A stretch of 64,000 nucleotides of DNA from MWCO01 sp964488865 (GTDB lineage Bacteria > Myxococcota_A > Polyangia > Polyangiales > Polyangiaceae). Under the pieces are notes generated by a model, which was not told the DNA's origin, did not search any database, and worked only from the letters and a program-made list of their open reading frames with translations. Each line of letters begins with the position of its first letter. The stretch's first letter is position 1. The stretch is from assembly GCA_964488865.1 (NCBI GenBank), contig CAZAWR010000005.1, forward strand, positions 1 through 64,000. The letters are read 5' to 3'. The position numbers were made by a program, and so were the translations under genes. Positions 8,568-18,439 of the stretch are shown piece after piece.

Positions 8568-9116
8568 CTAACCCGCCGCCTCGGGGGCGCTGAAGCCCTT
8601 GCTGTAGATTCCCGACCGGTCGAAGCAGCACGCATTGCGCTTGCCGGACGCGAGCATGTCGCAGGCGGCACGAATCCGCCGCTCGCGCGTCTCAGCCTTC
8701 TTGCCCGACGTGATCCAGAAGATCCAGTCGCGCCGTGCCACCGGCGTGAGGCTTGACCATTGGGTCCGCGCGTCCGGAGCGGCAGCGAGTGCCTTGCGCA
8801 AATCGTTCGGCACCCGGGGCTCCGGTTCCACCTCGACTGGCGCTACCTCGAGCGTGACCGTGTCGCCCGCGCTGGCCCCGGCGGCGTCGCGCAGGGCCTT
8901 GGTCACCTTTAGCCAATGGCTTCGCTGGCCGTCCGGTTCGAGGGTGGCCCGAAAGGGATGACCGTTGAGGGTGCCGTCCACGGTCGTCATGCCCCGCGAC
9001 GGCAGCTTCGCGCTGGCGCTCGACGGCAAGACAAGGAAGGTCCAGGACGCACCCTTCGGACTTGCCGGTCGGAGCAGTTTCGCCTTGAACCGGATCCTTT
9101 CAGTGTCCTTGGTCAT
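8568..9116 (-). CDS. DUF1905 / YdeI-OmpD-associated family protein
   Basis: 182 residues. The N-terminal ~95 residues fit DUF1905 (RIRFKAKLLRP...WTFLVLP, then VDGTLNGHPFRATLEPDG and GDTVTLEVAP). The C-terminal part fits the YdeI/OmpD-associated 'bacteriocin-protection' helical domain (VPNDLRKALAAAPDARTQW, WIFWITSGKKAETRERRI). Both domains often occur fused like this in soluble proteins of unknown biochemical role. No signal peptide. It is transcribed alone, about 70 bases downstream of the alpha-2-macroglobulin gene on the same strand. Confidence 0.8.
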   Translation of the reverse strand: MTKDTERIRFKAKLLRPASPKGASWTFLVLPSSASAKLPSRGMTTVDGTLNGHPFRATLEPDGQRSHWLKVTKALRDAAGASAGDTVTLEVAPVEVEPEPRVPNDLRKALAAAPDARTQWSSLTPVARRDWIFWITSGKKAETRERRIRAACDMLASGKRNACCFDRSGIYSKGFSAPEAAG

Positions 9117-9184
9117 GGTGGAAAGGTAGCACCGCTATTCTGCCGCGGTAGCGGCCCACGAAGGGCAGGGCGGAGTCCCAAGAG

Positions 9185-12100
9185 CTACGGCTTCACCTCG
9201 AACACCGCCGCTCCCGTCCGGCCGAACACCTCAGGCTGGTACATCGACTCCGCACGCGTCGACGGCAGCACGAACCGCCCGATCGTCGTCGCCCGCGCGA
9301 GATAGCGGTAGTGGTACATCCCCGCCGCCATGTGATCCACGAAGAACAGTGCCCGATCGTCCCGCAACTCCTGTCGGAACCAGCTGGGCAACAGCGCACT
9401 TCCACGCGCCAGCGCGTTGTCTTGCTCCTCGTCGCTGTGCTGGCTGTCCAGCGCATCGTCCTCCCCACCCGAGCCCGACACCCCGAGCGACCCCGCCGTC
9501 GTGGCCAGACTCGAATCCACCGCCTCGAGACCCGCCGGAATGGGATCGTCGATAACCACGTAGTCGTGCGGCTGCGGCGCCACCACCAGAAGGTCCACCA
9601 GCACCAGCTCCCCACCCCGCGGTGAAGGATAGTTGCCTGTCCCCGCCGGCACCCCACGCACCGCCGACGCGAGCGACTCCGGGCTCACCACCCGCATCGA
9701 CTTCTGCACGAAGAACCCCCGGTCGATCGGGTCCTTCGGCAACTCCTTGCGCGCGTAGCGCAGCCGCGCCTCGTAATGCAGCGTCCCCTTGCCGTTGCCC
9801 CCACGCTGAAACGCCAGCGTGCTCCCCCCCGCCTTCGCCATCCGGCTCGTCGGCAACGTCACGTCAAACGCCTTCACACTCCTGCCCGTCATCGCTTGCT
9901 GCACGATCTGATCGTCGCCCAACCACACCGTCGCCGTGAAGTCCGGGTCTTCGACCTCCTGCGCCTTGCGATACTCGTCGAGCGCGAGCAGCGCATACGC
10001 ACTCTCCTGCGTGTTTCGCCATGAGCCCTTGTCGCGCGCGCCGAGCAGCCCGCGCGTCATCGGTTCCGCCAACCCGTGGTTCTTCTTCACCGCCAACAGC
10101 GTGCGAAGCACCAACGCGTTCGTCCGTGTCGTCGAGTCCATCAGCTCCGCGTAGGCATTCCCGTGGTTCTCCGCGACCAGCGCCTTGTTGCCCTGCACAC
10201 GGATGTGTCCCTCGAGGTCGCGCACCATCTCGTCGCGGGCCTTCTCGTCCCCACCCCCCACCGCCATCGCATGCGCCAGCAGCGCCCGCGCGAACAGCGG
10301 CAGCTCCGACCTCTTCTCGTACAGGCGGTTCATGTGTCCAGGGTCCGCTGCCCCGATCTCCGCCAGCACGTCCACCATGAACGCCGCCGTCACCAGCCCA
10401 TAAGGCGCACTCGCGTACGTGTCGAGGTAGCGACGAACGTAGGTCTTGCCACTCTCGATCGTCCGGTCCGGCACCGGAGAACCGCTCTTCTTCGCGAGCG
10501 AGAGGCTCCACAGCGCATACGCGCTCACCCATGGGTGGCTGTGGGGCGACTCGTCCCACAAGCCGAATCCCCCGTCGTAGCGCTGACGACGGATCAGCTT
10601 GGTGACCGTGCTCGTGACGAACGCGTCTGCGTTCTTCGGCAGCGGAAGGTCGTAGACCCGTGCCAGCTCGCGAAGGGGGATCAAGGGCACGAGGCGGCTC
10701 GCGAGCTGCTCCGTGCACTCGTACGGATACTCCGTCAGCTGCTCCACACTGCCACCCAGTCCCACGAGCGCCGTGGACGCCACCGAGACGCTCAGGTCGC
10801 CCACGTCGCTTCGAATGGCGGACAAGTCGCCGAGCTTCTCCCCGGAGGCCGATCGCGTGGAGCCGTACAGGGCCACGGCCTCGAGCGTGGTCGGCGCGCG
10901 GACCGCCTTGGTGATTTCGACCGTGTCCTGCTCCCCGCCGCCCTCCACGTGAAAGCGCAGCTTGGCATTCCCGACCCCGCCCGTGCGCAAGCGGAACCGC
11001 ACCTCCCGGGACTGGCCCTTGTCGAGCTCGACCCGTTGGACCGGATCCCCCACGAGCTCCACGCCCTCGACCGTCGCCTTCACCTCGATGGTCGACTTCG
11101 GCAAGGTCTTCGAGGTCACCACCACGCCCGCGTCGATCTCGTCGCCGGCGCGCAGCACGCGCGGGAACGCGGGTCGGGCGAGCAGTGGCAAGCTCGTGGT
11201 CACGCTCGACTCTCCAAAGCCGAACTGATCGGTTCTGCCCACCACGACCGCCATGATGCGGTAGCTGGTCAAGCTCTCGGGGAGCTTGAACGTGGCCCTG
11301 GCCTTGCCTGTCTCGTCCGTGACGAGCGACGGGTTGAAGTACGCGCTCTGGCGGAAGTCGCTGCGTGCCGCGCCACCACCGCCGCCCTCGAGGCCCTTGT
11401 CTTCCCCGACCGTGCTGGCGAAGGGGCTCAGGGTCAGTCGGGCGAGGTCGGTGCGCGCCTCCGTGAAGCCAACGCGAAGGGGATGGGGCTGCGTGAAGAC
11501 AGGGATCGGGTCCGGCGTCTTGTAGCCCGTGAGCATGAGCACGCCTTCGTCCACTGCGTAAAGTGTGACCTCCGCGCGCTGGCCCTTGCCCGCACGGTCG
11601 CTGACCCGCAGGTCCACCGTCACCTGCTCGCCGGGCCTGAAGTCCTTCTTGCCCGTCGCCACGTCGATCTTCAGGCGCTTGGCCTCGGGGTTGATCAACA
11701 AATTCGCATAGCCGACGCGGAACGCGGGCGCGCCGACGTCGGGCGCGTTCCACTGCCCGGGAGGGGCCTTCGACCGCCCTCGCAACAGCACCACGGACAC
11801 GTAGGCGTTGGGGTGAAAGTCCTCGGTGATCGGAACCTGCACCGTGGGCATCGAGCCCTGCAGCTGGATCCGCTTCTGCGAGTAGATGCCCGCGCGCTCG
11901 ACGGTGAGCAGCGCTTCCGCGTTCTGGAAGGGAGACTTCACGAGGATGCGCGCTGTCTGCCCCACTTCGTAGGACGATCGGTCCGGCACGAGCTCCACGC
12001 GCATGTCGTCGTGCTCGGCCCAGCCGGACTCCCCGGTTCCCGTGGCGTACAGATGGGTGGAGGCAGCCACCGGGTTGCCCCGCGCGTCCTTCGCCTTCGC

Positions 12101-14926
12101 ACGCAGAATGTAGTAGCCCGCGGTGGGCACCTTCACGTTGCATGTCGCCGGCGCGGCGGTCGTGCGCACGTTGCACTGACTCACCACCGTGTCCACCACG
12201 CGACTGACGCTGTGGTAGCCCGATCGTCCCGCGCTCTCCCGCGCCGTCACCCATGTACGACGCGTGAGCTCCACGTCGACGGTGATGCCGGACTGCCTGC
12301 GGCCTTCGGGGTCGACGGCGAGGATTTTCGGGCTGATGTCCGCGCCGCTCTGGGCGAAGCCCTCCGTGCCAGACTGCAGCGCCACGTAGAACGCGGCGGG
12401 GTGCACGATCGCGGTGGAGGACGAGGCCACGGCCTGACGGGACAGGTCCGTCACCTCCGCCTCGCAGTTCACGCGCTCGGTGCCACGCATGCCTGGCAAC
12501 TCGAGCTTCGTGGCCGCCTCACCCTTGCCCTGCGCGTCGAGCTTGCTCGTGGTCGCCACGAGCTGCGACGCGTCGACGTAGCCCTCCTCTCGGTCCTGAT
12601 CGAACGCGTGGTCCGTGGTGATGAAGTCATCGGTCTTGGGGACCGCGAACCAGGAAGGCCCACGCGTGATGGTCGTGCGCAGGTCCGAGCCGTTCATCGG
12701 CGCGCCGAACAGGTAGTCGCCCCGTGCGGTGCAGCGCACCTCGTCACCGCGAACGTAGGCGCGACGGTCCAGCTCCGTGCCGACCTTGAACTCCGACGCG
12801 CGGTACTCTGCCACGTCGAATGATCCCCACGCGTGAGAGGCGTCACCGCCCCCGACGTTGGCCGAAATCTCGTAGAATCCGAGGGCTGCGGTGGCGGGGA
12901 CTTTCACGTCCATCGCCAGGGTCCCGAACTCGGTGAGCGTGGCATTGCGCGCAACGAGCTCCTCGCCGGTCGGGGTCGAAATCTTGATGCGGGCGCTCTT
13001 GCCCGTGGGCGTCGAGGTGCCCTTGACCTCGGGCTGTCGGAAGATGCCCTTGATGCGGACGGTGTCCCCGGGGCGGTACACGCCGCGCTCGGTAAACACC
13101 ATGCCGTAGGGCGAAAGCTCCCCGTACAGGTCCGTGTTCACGCCGTACCGCCAGCCATGGAGAACGTCGCTCGCGGACCGGTAGGCCCAGTCCTCCCCGT
13201 GCTTCACGATGACGAGCGGTGATTGCCACGGAGACCGGCCGACGTAGAGCTTCGACCCATCGACGAGGGCCATGCCGTTGGCGTCCGTGCGGACCACGTG
13301 ATCGTTGGCGGGGGCACCGCCCGGCGCGCGGATGCGAACCTCGGCGCCTTCCACCGGCTTGCCGTCGGACAGGCGGTTGACCCAGACGAGCGACCCGAAG
13401 CGCGAGAGCTTCGCGCTGATGCCCAGGTCCGTGACCTGTACGACTTCGAACGCCGTTTGCGGGCGGGCCTCGCGCGTACCGGGACGCGACGTGAAGCGCA
13501 CGCCCACGGCCATCGGGCCTCGCTTGGTGTTGCCGCCCAGCACGTCGGCGGGGCGCACGAGCTGTTTGGCGGTGAGGTTGGGGGCGGCGGCGGGATGCAC
13601 GCGGGACAGCTTCGCTCCTGGCAGCTTCGCCATCTGCTCGAACGTGGGCCGCGGGTCCGAGTTCAGCAGCCGAAGTCCCTCGTCCTCGAGCTTCACCGTG
13701 AGCAGGTCCATGTTCGCGACGTTCACCGACGCCACGGCGATGTCGCGCGTGGTGGTCGGCTCGAAGTAGGTCCCACGCACCCCAATCTCGGCCTGGGGCC
13801 AGAGATCGTCGAAGTCCAGGCGGATGACCTCGTCGCGACCGAGGGCCTGTCCGTACTTGTCCCGAAGATTGCCGCTGATGCGCACGGTGTAGGTGCCTGC
13901 CGGGCGGAACTGGCCATCAAGGCGAATCCGGCTGGTCTGGTAGTCGTCGCCGGCGCCTTCCCACCACTGCAGCGGAAGGGCGGGTGTGACCGTGATCGCC
14001 TTCTTCGCGTCGGCATAGGCCACCGGGTTGCTGAAACCGACGGACACGGAGTTGCGTGGGGCGCACTTGCCCTTCGGGGTGTCACGCGGGCAGTAGGTCT
14101 CGGAGATGCGCAGCGGGCCGTAGGTCTCGTATTGGTAGAAGGCCGACTTGTCTGCGGTCAATTGACCTTCCACACCGCGCAGGGACTCGTCCACCGACAG
14201 CGAGATCTTGGACGCGAGGGGAAGAGGACGCGCTGGAACGAGCTCGGCGAGCTTCGGGTTGTCCTTGTCGGGACGTCGCACCTCGAAGGGGATGGCAGCG
14301 CCCTTGTCGGACCCCGAGGCGAGCTTGACGGCGCGGCGGATCTCGTTGTCCGCCACCGGCTGGTTGAACTGGAGAGTGAAGCGCGTCGCGGGCACCAGTC
14401 CGGTGGAGCCGTTCCACGGGTTCGTGCTGACGAGCTGCGGCCGCTGCGTGCTGAACTTCAGCTCGAAGGGGGCGGACAAGGTGGAGCCGTCGAGGGCGCG
14501 GGTTCCCGCAGGCACGGTCACGACGAAAGTCGAGGCGCGGGGCAAGTGTCCTTCGGGGGCGAAGTACAGGCCGTGCGTGCCGATCCAGCGCCACGCGCCG
14601 GGGACCTCCGGGGAGATCTTCGCGGGGGCGGGGGCCTCGTCGCCCGCGAGGTCGAGGGCTCGCATGGGGCGGTTGAACACCAGCGTGACTTCGGAGGCGT
14701 CGGAGGTTTCTCCGCGCGGCGAGCCGAACACCACGCCGAAGGGCTGGTCCGAAATGTGGTCCGTACTGAGCTGGCCGAGGGCCAGCGTGCCGTTGGGCGT
14801 GACGGACGGCGCCTTCTCTCCATGGAAGCAGCTCACCGCGGCCACCGTGGCGATCAGGCCAAGGGGAGCCGGCCGAAGCATCCGGACAAGGGGGCGAAGC
14901 AGGGTGCGAAGCGGGTTTGGGGTCAT
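9185..14926 (-). CDS. Bacterial alpha-2-macroglobulin family lipoprotein
   Basis: 1913 residues from the ATG at 14924-14926 (a start seven codons earlier is possible). A hydrophobic signal segment ends at Cys (LIATVAAVSC), suggesting lipid anchoring in the periplasm. The length and order of domains fit bacterial A2Ms: repeated macroglobulin beta-domains, a bait-like region, then the thioester domain with YPYECTEQLASR. The thioester pair is Cys1404 and Gln1407. C-terminal alpha-alpha helical repeats and a receptor-binding-like domain follow. Such proteins trap attacking proteases by covalent linkage. The usual partner gene pbpC (penicillin-binding protein 1C) is not adjacent, so the gene stands alone here. 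The long antisense frames across it are shadows. Confidence 0.92.
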   Translation of the reverse strand: MTPNPLRTLLRPLVRMLRPAPLGLIATVAAVSCFHGEKAPSVTPNGTLALGQLSTDHISDQPFGVVFGSPRGETSDASEVTLVFNRPMRALDLAGDEAPAPAKISPEVPGAWRWIGTHGLYFAPEGHLPRASTFVVTVPAGTRALDGSTLSAPFELKFSTQRPQLVSTNPWNGSTGLVPATRFTLQFNQPVADNEIRRAVKLASGSDKGAAIPFEVRRPDKDNPKLAELVPARPLPLASKISLSVDESLRGVEGQLTADKSAFYQYETYGPLRISETYCPRDTPKGKCAPRNSVSVGFSNPVAYADAKKAITVTPALPLQWWEGAGDDYQTSRIRLDGQFRPAGTYTVRISGNLRDKYGQALGRDEVIRLDFDDLWPQAEIGVRGTYFEPTTTRDIAVASVNVANMDLLTVKLEDEGLRLLNSDPRPTFEQMAKLPGAKLSRVHPAAAPNLTAKQLVRPADVLGGNTKRGPMAVGVRFTSRPGTREARPQTAFEVVQVTDLGISAKLSRFGSLVWVNRLSDGKPVEGAEVRIRAPGGAPANDHVVRTDANGMALVDGSKLYVGRSPWQSPLVIVKHGEDWAYRSASDVLHGWRYGVNTDLYGELSPYGMVFTERGVYRPGDTVRIKGIFRQPEVKGTSTPTGKSARIKISTPTGEELVARNATLTEFGTLAMDVKVPATAALGFYEISANVGGGDASHAWGSFDVAEYRASEFKVGTELDRRAYVRGDEVRCTARGDYLFGAPMNGSDLRTTITRGPSWFAVPKTDDFITTDHAFDQDREEGYVDASQLVATTSKLDAQGKGEAATKLELPGMRGTERVNCEAEVTDLSRQAVASSSTAIVHPAAFYVALQSGTEGFAQSGADISPKILAVDPEGRRQSGITVDVELTRRTWVTARESAGRSGYHSVSRVVDTVVSQCNVRTTAAPATCNVKVPTAGYYILRAKAKDARGNPVAASTHLYATGTGESGWAEHDDMRVELVPDRSSYEVGQTARILVKSPFQNAEALLTVERAGIYSQKRIQLQGSMPTVQVPITEDFHPNAYVSVVLLRGRSKAPPGQWNAPDVGAPAFRVGYANLLINPEAKRLKIDVATGKKDFRPGEQVTVDLRVSDRAGKGQRAEVTLYAVDEGVLMLTGYKTPDPIPVFTQPHPLRVGFTEARTDLARLTLSPFASTVGEDKGLEGGGGGAARSDFRQSAYFNPSLVTDETGKARATFKLPESLTSYRIMAVVVGRTDQFGFGESSVTTSLPLLARPAFPRVLRAGDEIDAGVVVTSKTLPKSTIEVKATVEGVELVGDPVQRVELDKGQSREVRFRLRTGGVGNAKLRFHVEGGGEQDTVEITKAVRAPTTLEAVALYGSTRSASGEKLGDLSAIRSDVGDLSVSVASTALVGLGGSVEQLTEYPYECTEQLASRLVPLIPLRELARVYDLPLPKNADAFVTSTVTKLIRRQRYDGGFGLWDESPHSHPWVSAYALWSLSLAKKSGSPVPDRTIESGKTYVRRYLDTYASAPYGLVTAAFMVDVLAEIGAADPGHMNRLYEKRSELPLFARALLAHAMAVGGGDEKARDEMVRDLEGHIRVQGNKALVAENHGNAYAELMDSTTRTNALVLRTLLAVKKNHGLAEPMTRGLLGARDKGSWRNTQESAYALLALDEYRKAQEVEDPDFTATVWLGDDQIVQQAMTGRSVKAFDVTLPTSRMAKAGGSTLAFQRGGNGKGTLHYEARLRYARKELPKDPIDRGFFVQKSMRVVSPESLASAVRGVPAGTGNYPSPRGGELVLVDLLVVAPQPHDYVVIDDPIPAGLEAVDSSLATTAGSLGVSGSGGEDDALDSQHSDEEQDNALARGSALLPSWFRQELRDDRALFFVDHMAAGMYHYRYLARATTIGRFVLPSTRAESMYQPEVFGRTGAAVFEVKP

Positions 14927-15106
14927 GGGTACTCGCGTGCGGAGCAACCGTCGTGCCTGTTAGGGTTTCCGAAGGATATGGGGCAAGGCCGCGTCGTGGG
15001 GAACACAACCATGCGGGCGTGCGGACACAGGGTGTGGGTCCGGAGCCGCGCTCGAATCGGGAGGCAAACCTTGTTCTCCCATGCGTTCGCGACCATGTTA
15101 ACGGGC

Positions 15107-15394
15107 ATGAGCAAGCCCGTCGACCAGGAATCCATGCGGCGCGCGGGGGCGGAGCTGCGAGAAATCTGCGACCAAAACCCGGTCCTCAAGCATCCGCTCG
15201 CCCAACAGCACCTGCAGGCCTGGATGGACGCCCAGCAGAACGACGTCTCCCCCGAAGCGCTCTGCGGCAAGCTCGCCAAAACCATCGTGGAGATCGCGGC
15301 GCTCTTCCAGGCCCAACACGAGGGCCTCACGGACGAGCAGATCGAAGCCACCCTGCAATCGTCCATCGGCTTGTGGTCGAAGCGGAAGGGGTGA
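15107..15394 (+). CDS. Small soluble hypothetical protein
   Basis: 95 residues starting MSKPVDQESMRRAGAELREI. An alternative in-frame ATG lies at 15095. The protein is hydrophilic and predicted mostly helical (LAQQHLQAWMDAQQ, KLAKTIVEIAALFQAQHEGL), with no signal peptide, membrane segment or recognised motif. It is divergent from the alpha-2-macroglobulin gene and convergent with the next gene, with 13 bases between the stop codons. The open frame runs far upstream, but that part is antisense to the macroglobulin gene and is not coding. Confidence 0.55.
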   Translation: MSKPVDQESMRRAGAELREICDQNPVLKHPLAQQHLQAWMDAQQNDVSPEALCGKLAKTIVEIAALFQAQHEGLTDEQIEATLQSSIGLWSKRKG

Positions 15395-15407
15395 GACGCA
15401 CCGCACC

Positions 15408-16640
15408 TCAGATCCCACACACCAGACCGCCCGCCACGTTCTCTGCCGCCGGAACCGTTCCCTCATGGATGATTTGGATCGTGCCGCCATTGGCCGCATT
15501 GTTCCCGCCGCCCAACGCATCGATGAAGCCCGAGAGCGAGACGCTCGGGGCTTCGAGCAACACGCCTCCCCCGGCACCATGGCCGCCACGACCGCCGGTC
15601 CCCCCGGGTCCCCCCTCGTAGTAGAAGCAGCACGGCCGTTGGCAGCAATCGTTCTGGGCGGATCCGCAGGGGCCCATGCCCGGGCAGTACGCGTACCGAT
15701 GGTCCGCGCACCCGCCACAAACGCCGCAACTCGACGACTCCGGGTCGAGCTTGCTCTGCGAGTCTCCCTCCGCCCCGCCTTGACCCGAAGCGCCGCTCGC
15801 ACCCGTCGCTCGCACGTGCCCCGAAAGGTCGATCGCGTCCCGGGCGATCAGGCTAATGGCTCCCCCCCCGCGACCTCCCAGGCCACCTTGTCCGCCCGCG
15901 CCGCCCGGCACGCTCAAGGAACAGCACGTCGAGCGCTGTCCGCCGCCGCCACCACCGCCACCACCGCCTCCTGACCCCACACGGATCTGGGGAAGGAAGC
16001 AGGAGTCTCCGTTGCCCCCCGCGGCCGCGTATCCCCCTGCGGACCCATTCTGCCCGGTGCCCCCCGGTGCGTGCGGTTCCTTCGCGACCTCGACGCACGC
16101 GGAGCCGCCCCCACTGCCCGGTCCCCCCGGGCTTCCGCCCTGTTCGCCTATCCCCACGGCCCCCGACCCCCCCGTCTCCGTCGAAGGTCCGCCGCCTCCC
16201 GCCGTCCCGCCAGGCTCCCCCGCCCCCGTCGCATCCAGCGTTCCCGCGATGTGAACCTCGCGCGCGTGGACCACGACCTCTCCGAACTCCGAGCCCTCCC
16301 GCGCCTTCACACGCACCGTGGTCCCCATGGCGATCGTGAAGACTCCCACGTGCACGTGCTCCCCGGCGATGGTCTCCCCGTCCGCCGGTGACCAGTCCTC
16401 GCCGCAATGATCCCCGCCTCCCGTTGGCGTCCACGACACCGCGCACAGCTCGCACTTCCCCTGATCGCTGCAGTACTCGTTCGGAGAGCAGTCGTCCTCA
16501 CCCTCGCACGGCCCGGGCGTGGTTTCGGGCCACACCGTGTCCTGCACCGCATCCTTGCCGGCGTCTCCCGCCGTGCCGTCGGGCAGCGACGCGTCCGTGG
16601 GCCCCAAGGGGTTGGCCTGAACATCCTCGAGGCCGAACAC
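15408..16640 (-). pseudogene. Gly-rich, Cys-containing exported lipoprotein with a frameshift at the signal peptide
   Basis: A 410-codon frame begins at a GTG (16638-16640) reading VFGLEDVQANPLGPTDASL. It has a CxxxxxC motif block (CEGEDDCSPNEYCSDQGKCELC), a beta-helix-like region (IAGEHVHVGVFTIAMGTTV) and long PE-PGRS-like Gly tracts. A classic lipoprotein signal peptide, MRWLLTVLCVALL, lies directly upstream at about 16641-16682 but in a different frame. Read in the body frame, the codon before VFGLED is a Cys, which would be the lipidated residue. One small indel near 16640-16650 would join the two. So the gene looks inactivated at the export signal, unless the sequence has an error or the frame is phase-variable. 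Confidence 0.6.
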
Positions 16641-16715
16641 GCAGCAACGCCACGCACAGAACCGTGAGCAGCCAGCGCATGTCTGAATGTACCATGGCCC
16701 GCGTGCTGTCCGCGG

Positions 16716-18251
16716 TCAGTACCCTTGACCGCCCTGGCCGCCCTGGCCGCCCTGGCCCCATCCGCCTCTTCCCTGTCCCGGCGGGGGTTCCATGCCAGGC
16801 GGGTACTGCACGGGGGGCTGTTGGGGCTGCGGCTGCTGCGGGTAGCCTTGCTGAGGTTGCTGCGGGTAGCCTTGCTGCTGCGGCTGCTGCGGGTAGCCTT
16901 GCTGCTGCTGCGGCTGCTGCGGGTAGCCTTGCTGAGGCTGCTGCTGCGGGTAGCCTTGCTGCTGCGGCTGCTGCGGGTAGCCTTGCTGAGGCTGCTGCTG
17001 CGGCTGCTGCGGCTGCTGCGGCTGCTGCGGCTGTTGCTGTGCATACCCCGGGTGCTGCCCGTACCCGCCGGCCATCGCGGGCTGTGGCGCCGCCACGCCG
17101 GACTCCTGCCGCAGCCTCGCGATCTCCTGTCGCAAGGGAACGATGAAGTCCATGCTCACTGTGCGCTTCTTGCCCTTCATGGCCCGCGTCACGTGCCACT
17201 TCTTCAGCGCGAGCGTTGCGCATGCCCGCACGAACCTCCGCCCCTTCAACCCACGGCTGAACATAGCCTTCGTTCGGCCAATGGGGGAGCAAACCCAGTT
17301 CAACTCCTCCTGCGAGATCGTCCCCATGGCCACCTCGTCGGTGAGGAACTTTCGGATGATGCCGCCCTCACGGATGACGAGCACGATCATCAAGACCGTG
17401 AACAGGAAGACGAAGAACACGTACAGCAGGATCGTCAGCAGGATGACCGGCACGTTGAGCGCCGCGGACAGCAGCGCCGACCCGTTCCAGATCGCGTGCA
17501 AGGTCACGGCGAGGATGTAGCCCACGAGCGGGGCCAGCACCTTGAGCCACCATCGGTTCGTCTCGCGCGCAATGCCAATGCCGATACCTATCATCGACGT
17601 GTACAGCGGGTGGCCCCAGGGGCTCACGATGCCGCGAATGAAGAAGGTGCTCATCACGGCATCCCAGGCCTGATCGGCATTGCACCCGGTCTTGTTGAAG
17701 ACATCGAAGCCGGAGTTGCCGTAGTAGATCACGTTCTCCACGCAAGCGAAGCCCAGGGCGGCGAAGGTGGCGTAGATGACGCCGTCGACGACACCGTCGA
17801 ACTCCGTGCGCAGGAAGATGAGCATGCCGAGCACGAGGGCGCCCTTCCAGAACTCCTCGACGAGAGGAGCGCTGACGACGCTGCCGATGAAGGCCGAGCC
17901 CGCGTTGCCCGCGACGAGGCCGCCGGCGATGCCGAAGAACGTGTTGATGGCGCCGGACAGACCGGTGGCGGCGAAGCCTCCCCAGAGGAAGGCGAGAAAC
18001 AGGGCCCACCATGGTTCCGGGTCGTAGCGGTCGATGACCACGGGCACGAAGAGATAGGCGACCACCGCCGGGAAGGCGAGGCAGGCGCCCACGAACATGT
18101 AATAGAAGTAGTAGCCCACGCCGCACCGCGAATTCTCGAACAGCGGTACGAGCGCGAAGAGGAACAGCAGCAGGCCGATCCCGACGAGCAAGAGGAGGAA
18201 GTAGAGGATGGCGCCGACGAACTTGCGCCCCCGATCCGTGGGCATGCTCAT
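16716..18251 (-). CDS. PrsW-like intramembrane metalloprotease with Gln/Pro-rich C-terminal tail
   Basis: 511 residues from the ATG at 18249-18251. Residues ~10-340 hold about eight membrane segments and the PrsW (CPBP-related) motifs: VEEFWKG with Glu132-Glu133, LGFACVENVIYYG with Glu172, SPWGHPLYTS with His214, and TLHAIWNG with His252, all likely zinc or catalytic ligands. PrsW proteases cut membrane proteins such as anti-sigma factors. A cytoplasmic helical region follows, then a tail of about 110 residues made of QQGYPQQPQ repeats and a GQGGQGGQG end, which is unusual in this family. Single gene; the target is unknown. Confidence 0.85.
   Translation of the reverse strand: MSMPTDRGRKFVGAILYFLLLLVGIGLLLFLFALVPLFENSRCGVGYYFYYMFVGACLAFPAVVAYLFVPVVIDRYDPEPWWALFLAFLWGGFAATGLSGAINTFFGIAGGLVAGNAGSAFIGSVVSAPLVEEFWKGALVLGMLIFLRTEFDGVVDGVIYATFAALGFACVENVIYYGNSGFDVFNKTGCNADQAWDAVMSTFFIRGIVSPWGHPLYTSMIGIGIGIARETNRWWLKVLAPLVGYILAVTLHAIWNGSALLSAALNVPVILLTILLYVFFVFLFTVLMIVLVIREGGIIRKFLTDEVAMGTISQEELNWVCSPIGRTKAMFSRGLKGRRFVRACATLALKKWHVTRAMKGKKRTVSMDFIVPLRQEIARLRQESGVAAPQPAMAGGYGQHPGYAQQQPQQPQQPQQPQQQPQQGYPQQPQQQGYPQQQPQQGYPQQPQQQQGYPQQPQQQGYPQQPQQGYPQQPQPQQPPVQYPPGMEPPPGQGRGGWGQGGQGGQGGQGY
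16835..17043 (-). repeat. Gln/Pro/Gly/Tyr codon repeat in the PrsW-like gene
   Basis: Imperfect repeats of a 15-24 bp unit coding for QQGYPQQ and PQQ make up this stretch. On the + strand it reads as repeated GGGTAGCCTTGCTG and CTGCGG blocks. The repeat explains the very long open frames in all directions here. Copy number is likely unstable by slippage. Confidence 0.85.
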
Positions 18252-18439
18252 AGCGGATTGCATGGATGTGCAGGCATCACACCGGAATCCGCAGGGCCGG
18301 TCAACGTGGAAGTCGAAGGGGAAAGGGCAAACGGCTGAGGGCAACGGTTCGGGGGGAGCCCGGGCGTCTCACCCGACCACGGCACCCCTCGCGTCCGAGC
18401 CTGGGGAATGTCGGCCCCAAGTTTGCAACGAAAGAGGCC

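Noticed and set aside
10076..12823. Open frame of 915 codons on the + strand
   Set aside because: It is antisense to the alpha-2-macroglobulin gene, rich in Arg/His/Ala and without any domain; a shadow caused by high G+C in third codon positions.
13223..15106. Long + strand frame upstream of the 95-residue gene at 15107
   Set aside because: Almost all of it is antisense to the alpha-2-macroglobulin gene; only the part after about 15095 looks coding.
16835..17043. Regularly spaced repeats as a possible CRISPR array
   Set aside because: The repeat units are adjacent, in frame and code for Gln/Pro/Gly/Tyr; there are no unique spacers and no cas genes.
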